A program made the position numbers and the translations under genes. The notes under the pieces are model-generated. The model did no database searches and was not told where the DNA came from. It saw nothing but the letters and a program-made list of their open reading frames with translations. Below are positions 10,903 to 21,114 of a DNA stretch of 64,000 bases, in pieces. This DNA comes from Dictyobacter kobayashii (lineage in GTDB: Bacteria > Chloroflexota > Ktedonobacteria > Ktedonobacterales > Ktedonobacteraceae): positions 1,426,001 through 1,490,000 of the forward strand of contig NZ_BIFS01000002.1 in NCBI RefSeq assembly GCF_003967555.1, read 5' to 3'. Position 1 is the stretch's first letter, and the number at the start of each line of letters is the position of its first letter.

Positions 10903-10979
10903 TCAACTGCATAATCAAAGAACGGAAATCTAGCTAAATATATTTTTACTGGATTTCCGTTCTTTGATTATGCAGTTGA
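10903..10979. terminator. Perfect 28-bp inverted repeat between convergent genes (likely bidirectional terminator)
   Basis: The left arm 10903-10930 (TCAACTGCATAATC...) is exactly complementary to the right arm 10952-10979, with a 21-nt AT-rich loop. It lies between queC (plus) and the convergent gene ending at 10990 (minus), which suits a two-way terminator. There is no U tract directly after either arm, and the stem is unusually long and perfect. A small palindromic mobile repeat is an alternative. Confidence 0.6.
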
Positions 10980-10989
10980 TCTAATTCAT

Positions 10990-12163
10990 TTATTCCCTGC
11001 CTTGAATCAAAGATTTCATTTTTGCAAGCTCTGCAAGGGAAAACAAGCTACTATTCCATTGAGGCTTCTGTATCATTTTAATGATTTTATCAGTCTGATT
11101 GCTGCTAATAGCAATTGGCAACCATATCAGTACAAGAAGATATAAATCAATTAAATTAATATCTATTATTATTTGCAGCAGAGCAAATGACACACGTTGG
11201 CATAAGTAAGTGCTGTGTCCACTCAAGTCCAGGATAACAAGATTCCAGTTCTTTCGTTGCATTGTAGCACTGATTCTTTGATTCTCCTCACACCAACGTT
11301 GCCATATCTTTGCGGGAACAGTTGATACAGAAGAATTTTGCAATGGCAGGCCAGATAGGTATCCCTTAAAAAGAGAAAGGCTCAGATCAATAAATACCAT
11401 ATGATCCCAAAATAACTGTGGTATTTTCGCGTTATTGGATGTTTCCACAAAGATGCCAGCCAACAAAACATTCTTTGGCCAAAACAAACCGATTGGTTTT
11501 TTATTGGTTCTGTTAAGGGAGTAAGAATTATCAGGGATAGAGGCGTTTCCTTGTTTCCAACGGTTGTCATAACAATGGAGAAGAGGTGCTAAACATTCCT
11601 CGAAAAGTGCCTGATTAATACCATCTAATACCACAAGATACATATTATCAGGATTTTGACTGGCTTCTGAAAAAAGAGAGGTTAAACCGAGGGAAGAAAT
11701 AAATGATTCCTTATTTGTATTTTTTGATGAGACGATTTCAGACGGAGTTGCAGAATCGTTCCTCGACATTGTAACGTGGATATGAGATAATCGACCGCCA
11801 ACAACAATAGATGCATATGACTTCAAAATATAAAATGCATCTTTTCCGGCGAGCAAAGGTATCATCCCAGAAATGAAAGCAGCATGTAATGCAGTAGCAA
11901 CAGAAGAATTCATGTCTCCCGTTAATAGCGCATTTTGCACTTTCTCAAAGAGCCGTCTCGGTACATCAATATATTCTATAGGCTCTTCCGTTTGACGAAC
12001 AGGTAATCGTTCTATTTTTGAATATATATTGTTTTTAGATTCCTGTATTGCTATAAACTCTTTTTCTAACTTCTCAACGTTTTCTAACTTATTTTTCTTT
12101 ATTTGGTCTTTTTCTGATACAAATTTATGCTTTCTTTTAGATTCTCTATTTTGATATTTTCTC
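10990..12163 (-). CDS. 3' part of a split gene: protein with a degenerate AAA+-like region
   Basis: The minus-strand frame is open from a stop at about 12164 to 10990. The first usable start is a GTG at 11938-11940, but coding character begins earlier with a lysine/glutamate-rich coiled-coil-like segment. Later motifs resemble a McrB-type AAA+ ATPase: VVLDGINQALFEECLAPLL in the place of Walker B, then LLAGIFVETSNNAKIPQLFWD like the GTxN sensor-1 region. A canonical P-loop is not visible (IPLLAGKDAFYIL sits where one would be expected). It continues the frame of the piece at 12146-12976 after removal of one A from an AAAA run. I cannot name a family. It is convergent with queC and upstream of the dpd operon. 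Confidence 0.5.
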
Positions 12164-12976
12164 TAACTTCTTATTATTTCGGTAATATTTTTTATCTTCT
12201 GCAAGATCTTCATTACTTTTGGGGATATCCTCAATAAAATTTGTCACCACTGATTTAAACTTGGCTGCCGGCTGTTGAACTTTTGTCTGCTTTACAGGCA
12301 GAGCCATAAGTTGCGAAGTATTTTCGATAGCAATATCACGACGCGTTTCCGTCGTCTTCAAATTCATTAAAATTTCCAGTTGCATATTGTCGGCAGATAC
12401 AAGTTCAAAGGTACGCATATCGATAAATGAAAATGGCGGCCCTGGCTCGTACCAGGGAGAAACAAAAGTACGTTCTGGATGTAGAGGCAAGTGAACAAAA
12501 TTTTCATGCACGAGATTCACAATAGGTATATATGAATCACTTAACTGCCAATCAAATACCCATTGACTTTTATGTTTGGTATCTCTGGTAAGCGAGACTG
12601 GCCCACACCAAACATCTTCTTCCAGGCATAAATAAGCGCGAGGAGAGGGAATAAAAGGCAAATTTAACGACCGTAGTTCTTTAATAATATCAAAAGGATT
12701 AATTCTTTTATATTTTTTCAGATCAAGTACTTCAGTAAAAGGTTTATAAGATTTAACCTCCTTCTCTTTTGTTATTGGATCATCGATAAAATCCAAAATC
12801 CACATACTCCCTTCCTGGAGATTACGAGGAGCTTGCCACCAAGGAATATGTTCATTTGCCACCTCGGAATCGAGGGCAGCAAAATAGGTAGATCCAGGCA
12901 TAAACGAATAGAGAAGTCCAACAGAAATAGCAGACGTCCGTTTAGATTTGTAAATTTCACCAACATATAAAACCAT
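12146..12976 (-). CDS. 5' part of the same split gene, unknown function
   Basis: This part encodes 276 residues starting MVLYVGEIYKSKRTSAISVG. No named domain is recognised; the sequence is mixed alpha/beta with aromatic-rich loops (WILDFIDD, WQLSDSYIPIVN) and ends lysine-rich at NNKKLEKISK. The stop at 12146-12148 lies next to an AAAA run (12157-12160 on the plus strand, TTTT). Deleting one A there joins it in frame (E-K-Y-Q-N-R-E-S) to the downstream part, giving one protein of about 660 residues. The base composition is more AT-rich than in the dpd operon, suggesting a separate origin. The split may be a true frameshift or a sequence error. Confidence 0.6.
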   Translation of the reverse strand: MVLYVGEIYKSKRTSAISVGLLYSFMPGSTYFAALDSEVANEHIPWWQAPRNLQEGSMWILDFIDDPITKEKEVKSYKPFTEVLDLKKYKRINPFDIIKELRSLNLPFIPSPRAYLCLEEDVWCGPVSLTRDTKHKSQWVFDWQLSDSYIPIVNLVHENFVHLPLHPERTFVSPWYEPGPPFSFIDMRTFELVSADNMQLEILMNLKTTETRRDIAIENTSQLMALPVKQTKVQQPAAKFKSVVTNFIEDIPKSNEDLAEDKKYYRNNKKLEKISK

Positions 12977-13678
12977 ATCTTCCTCGTTTCAAATCATGAT
13001 AAAAAGGCGATATATTACATAGATTTCCCACATTTGTGATAGAGGCGATCATACGGCAAAAACCCTATCGTCAACAATCTCCTCAAAATATATTGCATAG
13101 TAACCTCGACGTCAAGTAAGTTTGAACTAATATTAAATATATCTTTGCACGTTATACCATATCAAATTGAGTAAATAATACTTACTCTGGTCCTTCTATT
13201 TAATAGAGAAATACAGGCAGATGTTTATCACGGATATTACAACTGACGCGGTTTTTCATACAAATGCGTTTTAAATAAGATCTCAAGATTCCCGCAATTA
13301 GAGGCTGCAAAATTTTAGAAAGGCAAATAAATAGACTATTTGGAAATCACCAAAATTATTGATGATAAAATATGTTCCATATCCATCGTTAAATAAAATG
13401 CAAACTAGAAAAAAGATACATTCTCAAAGCTATCTTGCATTTGCATTTTTTTTGGATATAATAAGTTTTGTGAATTGATCAGCTTTCAATTCAATGGCCA
13501 CTACAGCCGCTATCATAGAGCAAAACTTTTATTAAATAATGCAACAAAGAATGCACCTTGAATTTTTTAGAATTTTGCTATACACTTATCCCTAAAGCAT
13601 TTTCAGTGTTCTATTACGGCAGCAGTTGCTATAGTCTTTCCTGCCTGCATATCCTTTATTTTTACAATATATTTTTAT
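12977..13678. other. 700-bp AT-rich spacer between divergent genes
   Basis: No frame with a start and ribosome binding site is present. It must contain the promoter of the minus-strand split gene and the promoter region of the dpd operon. Apart from the promoter candidate at 13435-13462 nothing distinct was seen. Confidence 0.5.
13435..13462 (+). promoter_or_regulatory. Sigma-A-like promoter candidate for the dpd operon
   Basis: TTGCAT at 13435-13440 is followed after 16 bases by TATAAT at 13457-13462. This is the best match to a housekeeping promoter in the spacer and points toward the dpdE remnant and dpdE. The distance to dpdE is long (about 560 bp), so further promoters nearer the gene are possible. 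Confidence 0.4.
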
Positions 13679-13948
13679 ATGGGATCATTTCTTGATATAG
13701 TAAAGGCACTTGCAATGATGCAGCACGATGCGGCGCTTGATCGCTTTTTACCTGGTACGTATGTACGTGTTCCCTACGATATCGATCACAATGAAGAAGT
13801 TTTTAGAGGATTTCGAATCAGACAACTTCGGTCCATAGGCCGAACTGTAGCAACAGCTACGAATCACTTTATTCATGCAGATCAAAATGGTGCAACTTCT
13901 TCGACGTCCTTTACAACGGCATTTACTCATTGCTATGGGTATACATGA
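13679..13948 (+). pseudogene. Truncated duplicate of the DpdE N-terminus
   Basis: The 89-residue frame contains RFLPGTYVRVPYDIDHNEE, FRGFRIRQLRSIGR and ATNHFIHADQNG. The start of dpdE has LLPGMYVRVPQEADRSSD, FREFRIGQLRSINQ and ASIHFNHPDYDE. Similarity covers about 45 residues, and then TSFTT appears in both, with about 20 residues missing between in this copy. The frame then leaves homology and stops. It lies about 80 bp upstream of dpdE in the same orientation, so it is a partial tandem duplicate or the remains of an older dpdE allele. A short functional protein is less likely. Confidence 0.65.
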
Positions 13949-14027
13949 AATTTTTCTATCCTATTTCTTTCTAGCGCATTAAGTATTACCTATTTTTATT
14001 AAACACCACCTATTTTTATAGAACAGG

Positions 14028-17000
14028 ATGTTAGCATCCATGCAATCAGCAGAAAAAACTACTCAACTACTACCTGGCATGTATGTTCGTGTGCCTCAAG
14101 AGGCCGATCGTAGTAGCGATTTCCGCGAATTTCGTATCGGGCAACTGCGCTCTATAAACCAAATTGCATTTACAGCGTCGATTCACTTCAACCATCCTGA
14201 TTACGATGAACCCACCGATGAAGAATTTTCCCTAGACAATCTTGAGCGGTGTCGTATTCTCCCCGATACGTCATTTACAACCGTGAACAAGAAAAAATCC
14301 GGCAGAATCTTGATCCATTGCTTAGATGCGCCAGAACCAGATCAATTCATGGATTACTACGTGCAATTCTATGGAGAGCAAGGAACACAAAGTTTGAGCG
14401 AAAAAGAGATTATTGTTTCTTCAATCCGCCAGAATCCTCTACCAGAGTCTCAATTACATCACTATGAATTTCAAAACCCCAAATGGAAAAGCTTGCGAGA
14501 CCAAGTAATCGACAGTTATCACACGCTTAGAAATGCAACATACGGGATTGAGGATCTTGTTGGTTCACGCATTATGCTCCTTTCCCACCAGGCAGAAGTC
14601 GTCTCGCGTGTGCTCGGAGATCCTGTATGTCGTTACATCCTTGCGGACGAGGTTGGTTTAGGCAAAACTATCGAAGCCAGCGTTATTCTGAGGGGTCTGC
14701 AACGCCGAGATCCACTTATCAAGACACTTATTATTGCTCCTAGCTCCTTAACCCAGCAGTGGCAAAATGAGCTCGATTCGAAGTTCTGGCTCTATTTTCC
14801 ACTACTTCAGGCACAACAAAAAAGATCTACTGGTTTGAATGGGCGTGGTTACATTGTCTCGATAGAAGATCTCGTACAGGATCAATCCCTTTGGAACGTC
14901 ATCAGCAATATTTCCTGGGGGTTATTGATTGTTGACGAGGCTCATCATCTTCGAAAAGATCCTCAAGCATATGAGCGCGTGCGCTATATCAGCCAACATT
15001 CCCAGCGCGCACTTATCCTTTCTGCCACCCCCATACAGCGAAGAGCGAGTGAGTACTTAAAGCTTTTAGCATTAATGGACCCAAACAGATATGGCCCAGA
15101 TGACAAAGAAACATTTACCACTATGCTCACAGCTCAGAACAAGATCCGTCGTAAAGTAGTCACATTAGCCCAAAATCTCAACCCTGATGAGTTTGATGCA
15201 GAAGAGTTTGAAGACGAGTTCGATGGCCTCCTGCGTAATTTAAAACACGATCAAGTCTTACGAACACTCGTCAAGGACTTCTCTAACGCATCAGCTCAAA
15301 CGCCAGCAATGGCAACCCAGATCCTTGCTTATATCAGCGAAAACTACCGTATAGAAAGTCGCGTTATTCGTAACAGACGTGCTCATCTAACCATTCCTCT
15401 CCCTCAAAGGGAGCTAGATACTTCTTACAGCTATATCCCTGCTGAAGAAGAAACAGTGGCACTCGACACACTTTACGATTATGTCGAAGCATATACACAA
15501 AGTTTTTCTGCTGAAAACTTGGAGGGCCCCAGTTCGCTCTGGTCGCTGAATACTGTCGTATTCTCATGCATGCCGCTGCCAGTAGCCCTCACGCATTGCT
15601 GCATGTCCTGGAAGTACGCATTAAACAACTACAGCAACAACCAGCACTGTCCTTTCCTGAAAAAATCTCCTCCAATCTGATCTCATTTACTACACCGCGC
15701 CTCGAAACACAACGCATCACCCAAGTCGTCAATACAGTTCCTACTATACAGGATGAATACAGTAACTACCTTGACGTCCTTCTGTGGCGAACACGCACCT
15801 GGCAAGAGCAAACAGAGCAAGAATTGAGCCGGTTAAGTACTTCCCGCGGCTCTTTAAAGACGAGTTCTTCACATCGCCTTGGTCAGGTATTACTCGCACT
15901 GGAAAGTGTTGCCAGCTCAAATAAAAAGGCGGTCGTATTCTCGGCATGGCCCCAAACTCTAGCGGTACTCATTCCGCATCTCAGGCAACGCCATGGCAAA
16001 GCTATCCTCGCACAATTTAATGCCTCTATGCCAACAGAAGAGCTTCAAGAGGAAGTCAACGTATTCCAGGAATCTGATAGATGTCGCATTTTACTTTGTG
16101 ATGAGCTCGGTGGAGAAGGACGCAACTTTCAAATCGCGTCTCAAATCATTCACATTGACCTCCCCTGGACACCAGCCCAGCTGGAGCAGCGCATCGGTCG
16201 CGTCGATCGACTTGGACGCCAGGGATCAGTGCTTTCCATTATCCCATTTGCGCAAGAATGGCCGGAAAATGATCTTTTCCGCATCTGGCAAGAGGCATTC
16301 CAGCTCTTTACTCAATCTATGAGTGGCCTGGAGATCACACTCGAAGGTATCCAGGACGCATTACTTGAAGCAATCGTAGAACGCCCTCGAACAGGGTTGG
16401 CTAATATCATACCAAATATGATTGAGCAATCAACAAAACTACGCAAAAGTGTCGACGAGGAACGCTACTATGAAGAAGTCGCGGTCAATCGCCAACTGCG
16501 CGACGAATTTGAAAACATCAGCAGAGACTATAGTGATGGCAAAAAGCTTCGCATTCCTATTTTGAAATGGGCTGATCTTTGTGGACTCGAGCATGATTAC
16601 GACCCTGTATTCGATATCATCACTTACACGCCACAGCGCTTTAATACAGTCAAACGGCTGAATGCGAAACTCTTTGACTTCCCAAATATGGAAGAGGCCC
16701 TGCAACGCTCTGGCCGGCGCCGTGAATTAGTGCTACGGGGATCGTTTAATCGATCCGTTGCGGTACAGCGTGAACAATTAGTATTCTTTGCACCAAGTAG
16801 CGATAAGTGGACAGATGCTATCATAGCTAATGCCTTAGAATCAGACCGCGGAAGATGCTGTGCTATTCAGCGCCGGCTTCCAGACCTCAAAGGAACCTGG
16901 GAAGGAGTCGAGTTACTCTATAGCCTGGCAATAGACCCAAGGCCACTGTATGCCGCAGGCTTTGATCCCACGCACCTTTTCCGGGCTTTGGGCTACTTGC

Positions 17001-17482
17001 GTAGCCCATTATACCGCATCGTCATTTCCCTGGATGGCGAGGTTCAAAATAGAAATAGCCCGATATGGAATACAATTACTAAAACACCCTATAGTGATAG
17101 CAGTGGAGACATCCACATGGGACGGCGTGATGAAAGTCACTGGGGCTCCCCACAGATACAGAAATTCAAACAGCAACATCCGCCTGAAGAATGGAGTACC
17201 CAACTCAATACAATTCTCTCAATAGCGGAAAATGATTTAGCCGAAGAACTGGCCTTTATGCAGGATGAAGCAGACATTGCTCAATCCGATTTTACGCAGC
17301 GGGCTGCTGGTTTGCGTGCCGCAGATCTCTGGCTACAACGAGCCTCAGGAAGGGAAGAACAACGTAGTAACCCAGCAATCGAAGAATATAAACGTACCTC
17401 AGAGGCTCTTGTAGAAGGCATTCGCCATCCTTTGCATCAACTAGAATCTGTTTGTTTCTGGAGACTAGAAGGCAAGCACTAA
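14028..17482 (+). CDS. dpdE: DpdE, SNF2-type superfamily-2 helicase (single frame break)
   Basis: Two overlapping frames (14028-15680 and 15566-17482) form one protein of about 1150 residues. The first has DEVGLGKTIEA (about 207-217), DEAH in LLIVDEAHHLR (about 303-306) and LSATP (about 331). The second has VVFSAWPQTL, CDELGGEGRNFQ and RIGRVDRLGRQG, the motif IV-VI region of Snf2/RapA-like translocases. The join is at CCCC 15527-15530: adding one C restores LEGPQFALVAEYCRIL. DpdE belongs to the Dpd DNA-deazaguanine systems and is counted among the restriction-side genes. An internal ATG at 14040 has a better placed AGGA than the ATG at 14028. dpdF follows after 1 bp. As written the gene is broken. 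Confidence 0.85.
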
Positions 17483-17483
17483 T

Positions 17484-20141
17484 ATGAACGACGTCTTTGA
17501 ATCCCTACAAGATCTCTTACGCGCTCCTAACGCGGACTACGCCTATTTGCGATCGCAATTGCTGTATAAGCGAGCAAACATGACCGGACTCGAAGAAATC
17601 CGTTGCACCATGATCTTACGCCTGGCAATGGCGCTAGAGGATTTTGGCGAGGGACAAGCAGGACCTGCTGACATCCTGGCTCTGCTCCGCCAAATTATTC
17701 GGGCCTATGCTCGCAGACTAGAAATCCATCACTCGCTCTGGCAGCATCTAAGCTCTGCAGCCGATGCCTTTGGTCTTCAGACAACAATAGCAGAACACGC
17801 ACCAACTCTATATGAAGTCAGAGCTACTGCATGGGAACCTACCTGGTTACCAAACACAGATCATATTGATGAGTTACAACTGAGGCGCAATGACCAAACC
17901 GCAATCGGAGATGGGTTGATAGCGGCTCTGTCTGATGGCACTTTCACAACATATCAATCCGAAGCCCAGAAAATTGCGGTGCAAGAAAGTCTCTTTGCGC
18001 CACCAGGATCTACCCATTTAATAACACTGCCTACAGGCGCAGGGAAAAGCCTATGCATTCAAATACCAGCATGGCAGGAATCACAGGGAGGGCGTATCAA
18101 AGGAGGTACGACACTTGTCATTGTTCCAACTGTATCCTTAGCCCTAGATCAGGAGGAACGTGCGAAACGTCTTTTTCCCACAGCGTTTGGACAAGAATTT
18201 ACACCTACAAGCTTAACCGGAGCAACACCGGAAGCTACACGTACGGCAGTTTATAGAGGCATCGAGCAAGGTACACTACCAATTCTCTTTACCTCACCCG
18301 AATCATTAATGACCACTTCACTCTACCAGATCTGCCTGGATGCTGCCCATCGTGGCACTATCAACCGCCTTGTCATCGATGAAGCCCATCTCGTTGAAAC
18401 TTGGGGAGCAGGCTTTCGCACTGAGTTTCAATTTCTATCAGCTTATCGCAAGCAATTACTCGAAGCATCACAGGGACAGCTTCGTACCATTCTCCTTTCA
18501 GCAACAGTTCCGGCTTCTGGTGAGAAATTACTCAAAAAATTGTTCGGCGATAAAGATGCTTTTTATAGCTTGCGGGCCGATCGTCTGCGACCAGAAATCG
18601 CATATTGGTTTGACCGTGCTGACAACCTGCAGCAACGTGAAAGGCATGTGCTCGATGCGATACGCAACCTTCCAAAACCAATGATTCTCTATGTTACATC
18701 ACCGGATGATGCAGCAGACTGGCTCTATGCACTCAAAGGACAAGGGTTTTCTCGCGTCGCGATCTTTAGCGGTGACACGCGTTCAGATGAACGCCTTCGT
18801 CTCATTAAAGCCTGGAATGAAAATCGCTACGATGTGATGGTCGCTACATCGGCTTTCGGAGTTGGCGTTGACAAAAGTGATGTACGCACCGTTATTCACG
18901 CATGCCTGCCAGAAAACATCGACCGCTATTACCAGGAGGTCGGCCGCGCAGGGCGTGATGGATATAGTGCGATCAGCCTGATAAGCATTTCTAAGGGAGA
19001 CTTTGACCAGGCTAAACGCATGAATCGCTCTGCACGTATTTCCAAGGAAAAAGCAATTCCCCGATGGAAAGGCATGCTACGCACGCATCGCTTAGTTCAC
19101 GAGCATAGTGACATCATTCTAGTTGACACCAATGCAACTCCTTCAGAGAAACAAGAAATGTTCAAGGGACCATCTAACCGTGAATGGAACGAACATACAC
19201 TCTTGATTATGCAACGAGCTGGGATGATTAAGATCACCGATTTGCGAACAGATCTTTCTCAGGAAGAACTAGATGATAGTGTACAACAGGAGGAAATCTC
19301 TGACGAGGCATCAACCTGGCTGCAAATACAATTACTTGATCCATATGTCACTTCTTATCCAGACAATATCACTTTCACGGAATGGTTCGAGCGTGTACGC
19401 AAACAGGAAGTAGATGCTATTCACAACGCACTTAATGCGTTACAAACAATAGTCACTGATTTTGCTAGCAATCAGGCTAAACGATGTTTAGCTTTCTCTT
19501 TTGCTCAAATCTATACACGCAGTACGACATCATGTGGAGGTTGCCCCTTTTGCCGACAGATCAAAAGTGCGCCATATAGCGGCTTGCTAGAAGCCGAACG
19601 TGAAGGCAAGCTCTATCCACCACTAACCGAGAACATTCCGATGTCATTAAAAGATGTCATGGGCAATCGCCAGCAGATCAATGTGCTGCTGGATGAACCC
19701 TGGAATATTCCTAGTGCGCAAAGCATAGAACCCTTGCTTGTTCAACTCGTACAGTTGGGATTTCAGCAACTCATCTTACCTGACACTATCCTGGATGATA
19801 ACAGATGGTGTGACGCACTCATACAAGATCTGGCTCACTGTACCGACAAGCCACATCTTATTCTTCCAGCCAGCTGGCTCACAAATGATGAACGACCAAT
19901 TTATCCGGTCCCCACCATTGCAATGTATCCCCTGGCAGATGATGAGGCGGATATCTTTCATCAAGCTTTTCGTCGTCAAGGTAAGCGTTGCTTCCAACAT
20001 ATCCCGGTGCTTACAATTGCGCGCCGCAAACTATTTTTACGTAGCGAACAAGGCACATTTATCAATCGCATTAATGGGCTCTCTTATAGTTTAGAGCGCT
20101 TGCAAGAAAAGTTGCCAGACCCAGATGAATTAGTCTTTTAA
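17484..20141 (+). CDS. dpdF: DpdF, RecQ-like superfamily-2 helicase
   Basis: The protein has 885 residues. The helicase motifs are in order: TLPTGAGKSLCIQIP (about 181-195, motif I), VIDEAHLVETWG (about 296-307, motif II, DEAH), LLSATVP (motif III). The C-terminal lobe has VATSAFGVGVDKSDVRTVIH and YYQEVGRAGRDG (about 451-492). GVGVDK and the QEVGRAGRDG type are RecQ hallmarks. A cysteine cluster SCGGCPFC (about 682-690) fits a zinc or iron-sulfur knuckle. The N-terminal 140 residues have no recognised domain. It is the second gene of the dpdE-D operon, starting 1 bp after the dpdE stop. Function: 3'-5' DNA unwinding as part of the discrimination/restriction side (family knowledge). Confidence 0.88.
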   Translation: MNDVFESLQDLLRAPNADYAYLRSQLLYKRANMTGLEEIRCTMILRLAMALEDFGEGQAGPADILALLRQIIRAYARRLEIHHSLWQHLSSAADAFGLQTTIAEHAPTLYEVRATAWEPTWLPNTDHIDELQLRRNDQTAIGDGLIAALSDGTFTTYQSEAQKIAVQESLFAPPGSTHLITLPTGAGKSLCIQIPAWQESQGGRIKGGTTLVIVPTVSLALDQEERAKRLFPTAFGQEFTPTSLTGATPEATRTAVYRGIEQGTLPILFTSPESLMTTSLYQICLDAAHRGTINRLVIDEAHLVETWGAGFRTEFQFLSAYRKQLLEASQGQLRTILLSATVPASGEKLLKKLFGDKDAFYSLRADRLRPEIAYWFDRADNLQQRERHVLDAIRNLPKPMILYVTSPDDAADWLYALKGQGFSRVAIFSGDTRSDERLRLIKAWNENRYDVMVATSAFGVGVDKSDVRTVIHACLPENIDRYYQEVGRAGRDGYSAISLISISKGDFDQAKRMNRSARISKEKAIPRWKGMLRTHRLVHEHSDIILVDTNATPSEKQEMFKGPSNREWNEHTLLIMQRAGMIKITDLRTDLSQEELDDSVQQEEISDEASTWLQIQLLDPYVTSYPDNITFTEWFERVRKQEVDAIHNALNALQTIVTDFASNQAKRCLAFSFAQIYTRSTTSCGGCPFCRQIKSAPYSGLLEAEREGKLYPPLTENIPMSLKDVMGNRQQINVLLDEPWNIPSAQSIEPLLVQLVQLGFQQLILPDTILDDNRWCDALIQDLAHCTDKPHLILPASWLTNDERPIYPVPTIAMYPLADDEADIFHQAFRRQGKRCFQHIPVLTIARRKLFLRSEQGTFINRINGLSYSLERLQEKLPDPDELVF

Positions 20142-20172
20142 CATCTTCATGAGTTTCGGAGAGGAAATATAC

Positions 20173-21114
20173 GTGCCATACGAACTATTAAATAGTGCGC
20201 AGGTTACACCCGCTCGCTTATACGCGTTATTACGACTTGTTGTCCGTTTAAAAAAACCACAACGTGAAGATATTCAGGTCCTCCTCCAACCGGACGTTCT
20301 TTTTCAAAGTAAGCAGGAGAATGAAGATGAAGAGACGGGGGCAAATTCCTACTCGGCAAGTAGAAACGTCTACTTAGCAGCCAGGCATTGCAACCTTATT
20401 GAAGAATTGCCCGATAACACGATTCAGGTCAAAGGAGATGTAGGGATCTATCTCACTTCTCTCGATAAGTTCCAAACCCTGATGCAACAACGTGTCTGGA
20501 ATGCAACAACGCCGGAGCAAAATAATTATTTATTAAATCTCTACTCAGCCTGGTATATCGTTCAGAATGAAAGAATATTTACATTTGAGGACAAAGACTT
20601 GGAAACGCGCTTCAATGAAGAACTTTTCGAAAACGCAGATGAACGAACCTTTAATATGACCAAATTTGTTGGGTGGAGAATGTGGGCCTCATTTCTAGGT
20701 ATAGGATGGTCGGTTAAGCGCGGCATTATCGGTAATAGCCGTGAGATTCTGGCTCCCAACGTCAGTCAAAGATTGCTCAAAATACTGCCACTTTTCTCGA
20801 CGAAAAATGGTGCAAGAGAAATCCAATTTAATAGCTTCATGCAAGAACTTGCACAACTCTGTCCTGAACTAGACGGTGGCATATTATTCGATCATTGTCG
20901 AGGCGCTAGCCGTGGTGGGGAACAATATGGTGATTACCTTAGCTTGGCACTCTCGACAGGATTACGTCAGCTACACAATACAAAACATATCCAACTCATT
21001 CGTCAACCGGATGCACAGGATACCTGGCTCCTCTATCCAGCTGAAGGGCTGGATATCAATTTAAAAGAAGTGACCCATATTAAATTCTTGGAGCAAAACG
21101 TCCATGGAAAATAA
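20173..21114 (+). CDS. dpdG: DpdG, winged-helix-like accessory protein
   Basis: The protein has about 313 residues. I chose the GTG at 20173 because GGAGAGGA stands 7 nt upstream; an in-frame ATG at 20149 would add 8 residues. No catalytic motif is visible. The N-terminus (TPARLYALLRLVVRL) looks like a helix-turn-helix or winged-helix scaffold. The centre has FVGWRMWASFLGIGW, and the end (LSTGLRQLHNTKHIQLIRQ) again looks winged-helix. Assigned by position between dpdF and dpdH, by length and by general similarity to DpdG. It overlaps dpdH by 11 bp. The same central pattern occurs in the protein at 38083-38856. Confidence 0.72.
   Translation: MPYELLNSAQVTPARLYALLRLVVRLKKPQREDIQVLLQPDVLFQSKQENEDEETGANSYSASRNVYLAARHCNLIEELPDNTIQVKGDVGIYLTSLDKFQTLMQQRVWNATTPEQNNYLLNLYSAWYIVQNERIFTFEDKDLETRFNEELFENADERTFNMTKFVGWRMWASFLGIGWSVKRGIIGNSREILAPNVSQRLLKILPLFSTKNGAREIQFNSFMQELAQLCPELDGGILFDHCRGASRGGEQYGDYLSLALSTGLRQLHNTKHIQLIRQPDAQDTWLLYPAEGLDINLKEVTHIKFLEQNVHGK

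Noticed and set aside
10215..12976. QatABCD system (QueC-like QatC with ATPase QatA)
   Set aside because: QueC has normal length and full signature, the neighbour lacks a proper P-loop, and no TatD-like nuclease is present; the Dpd context explains queC better.
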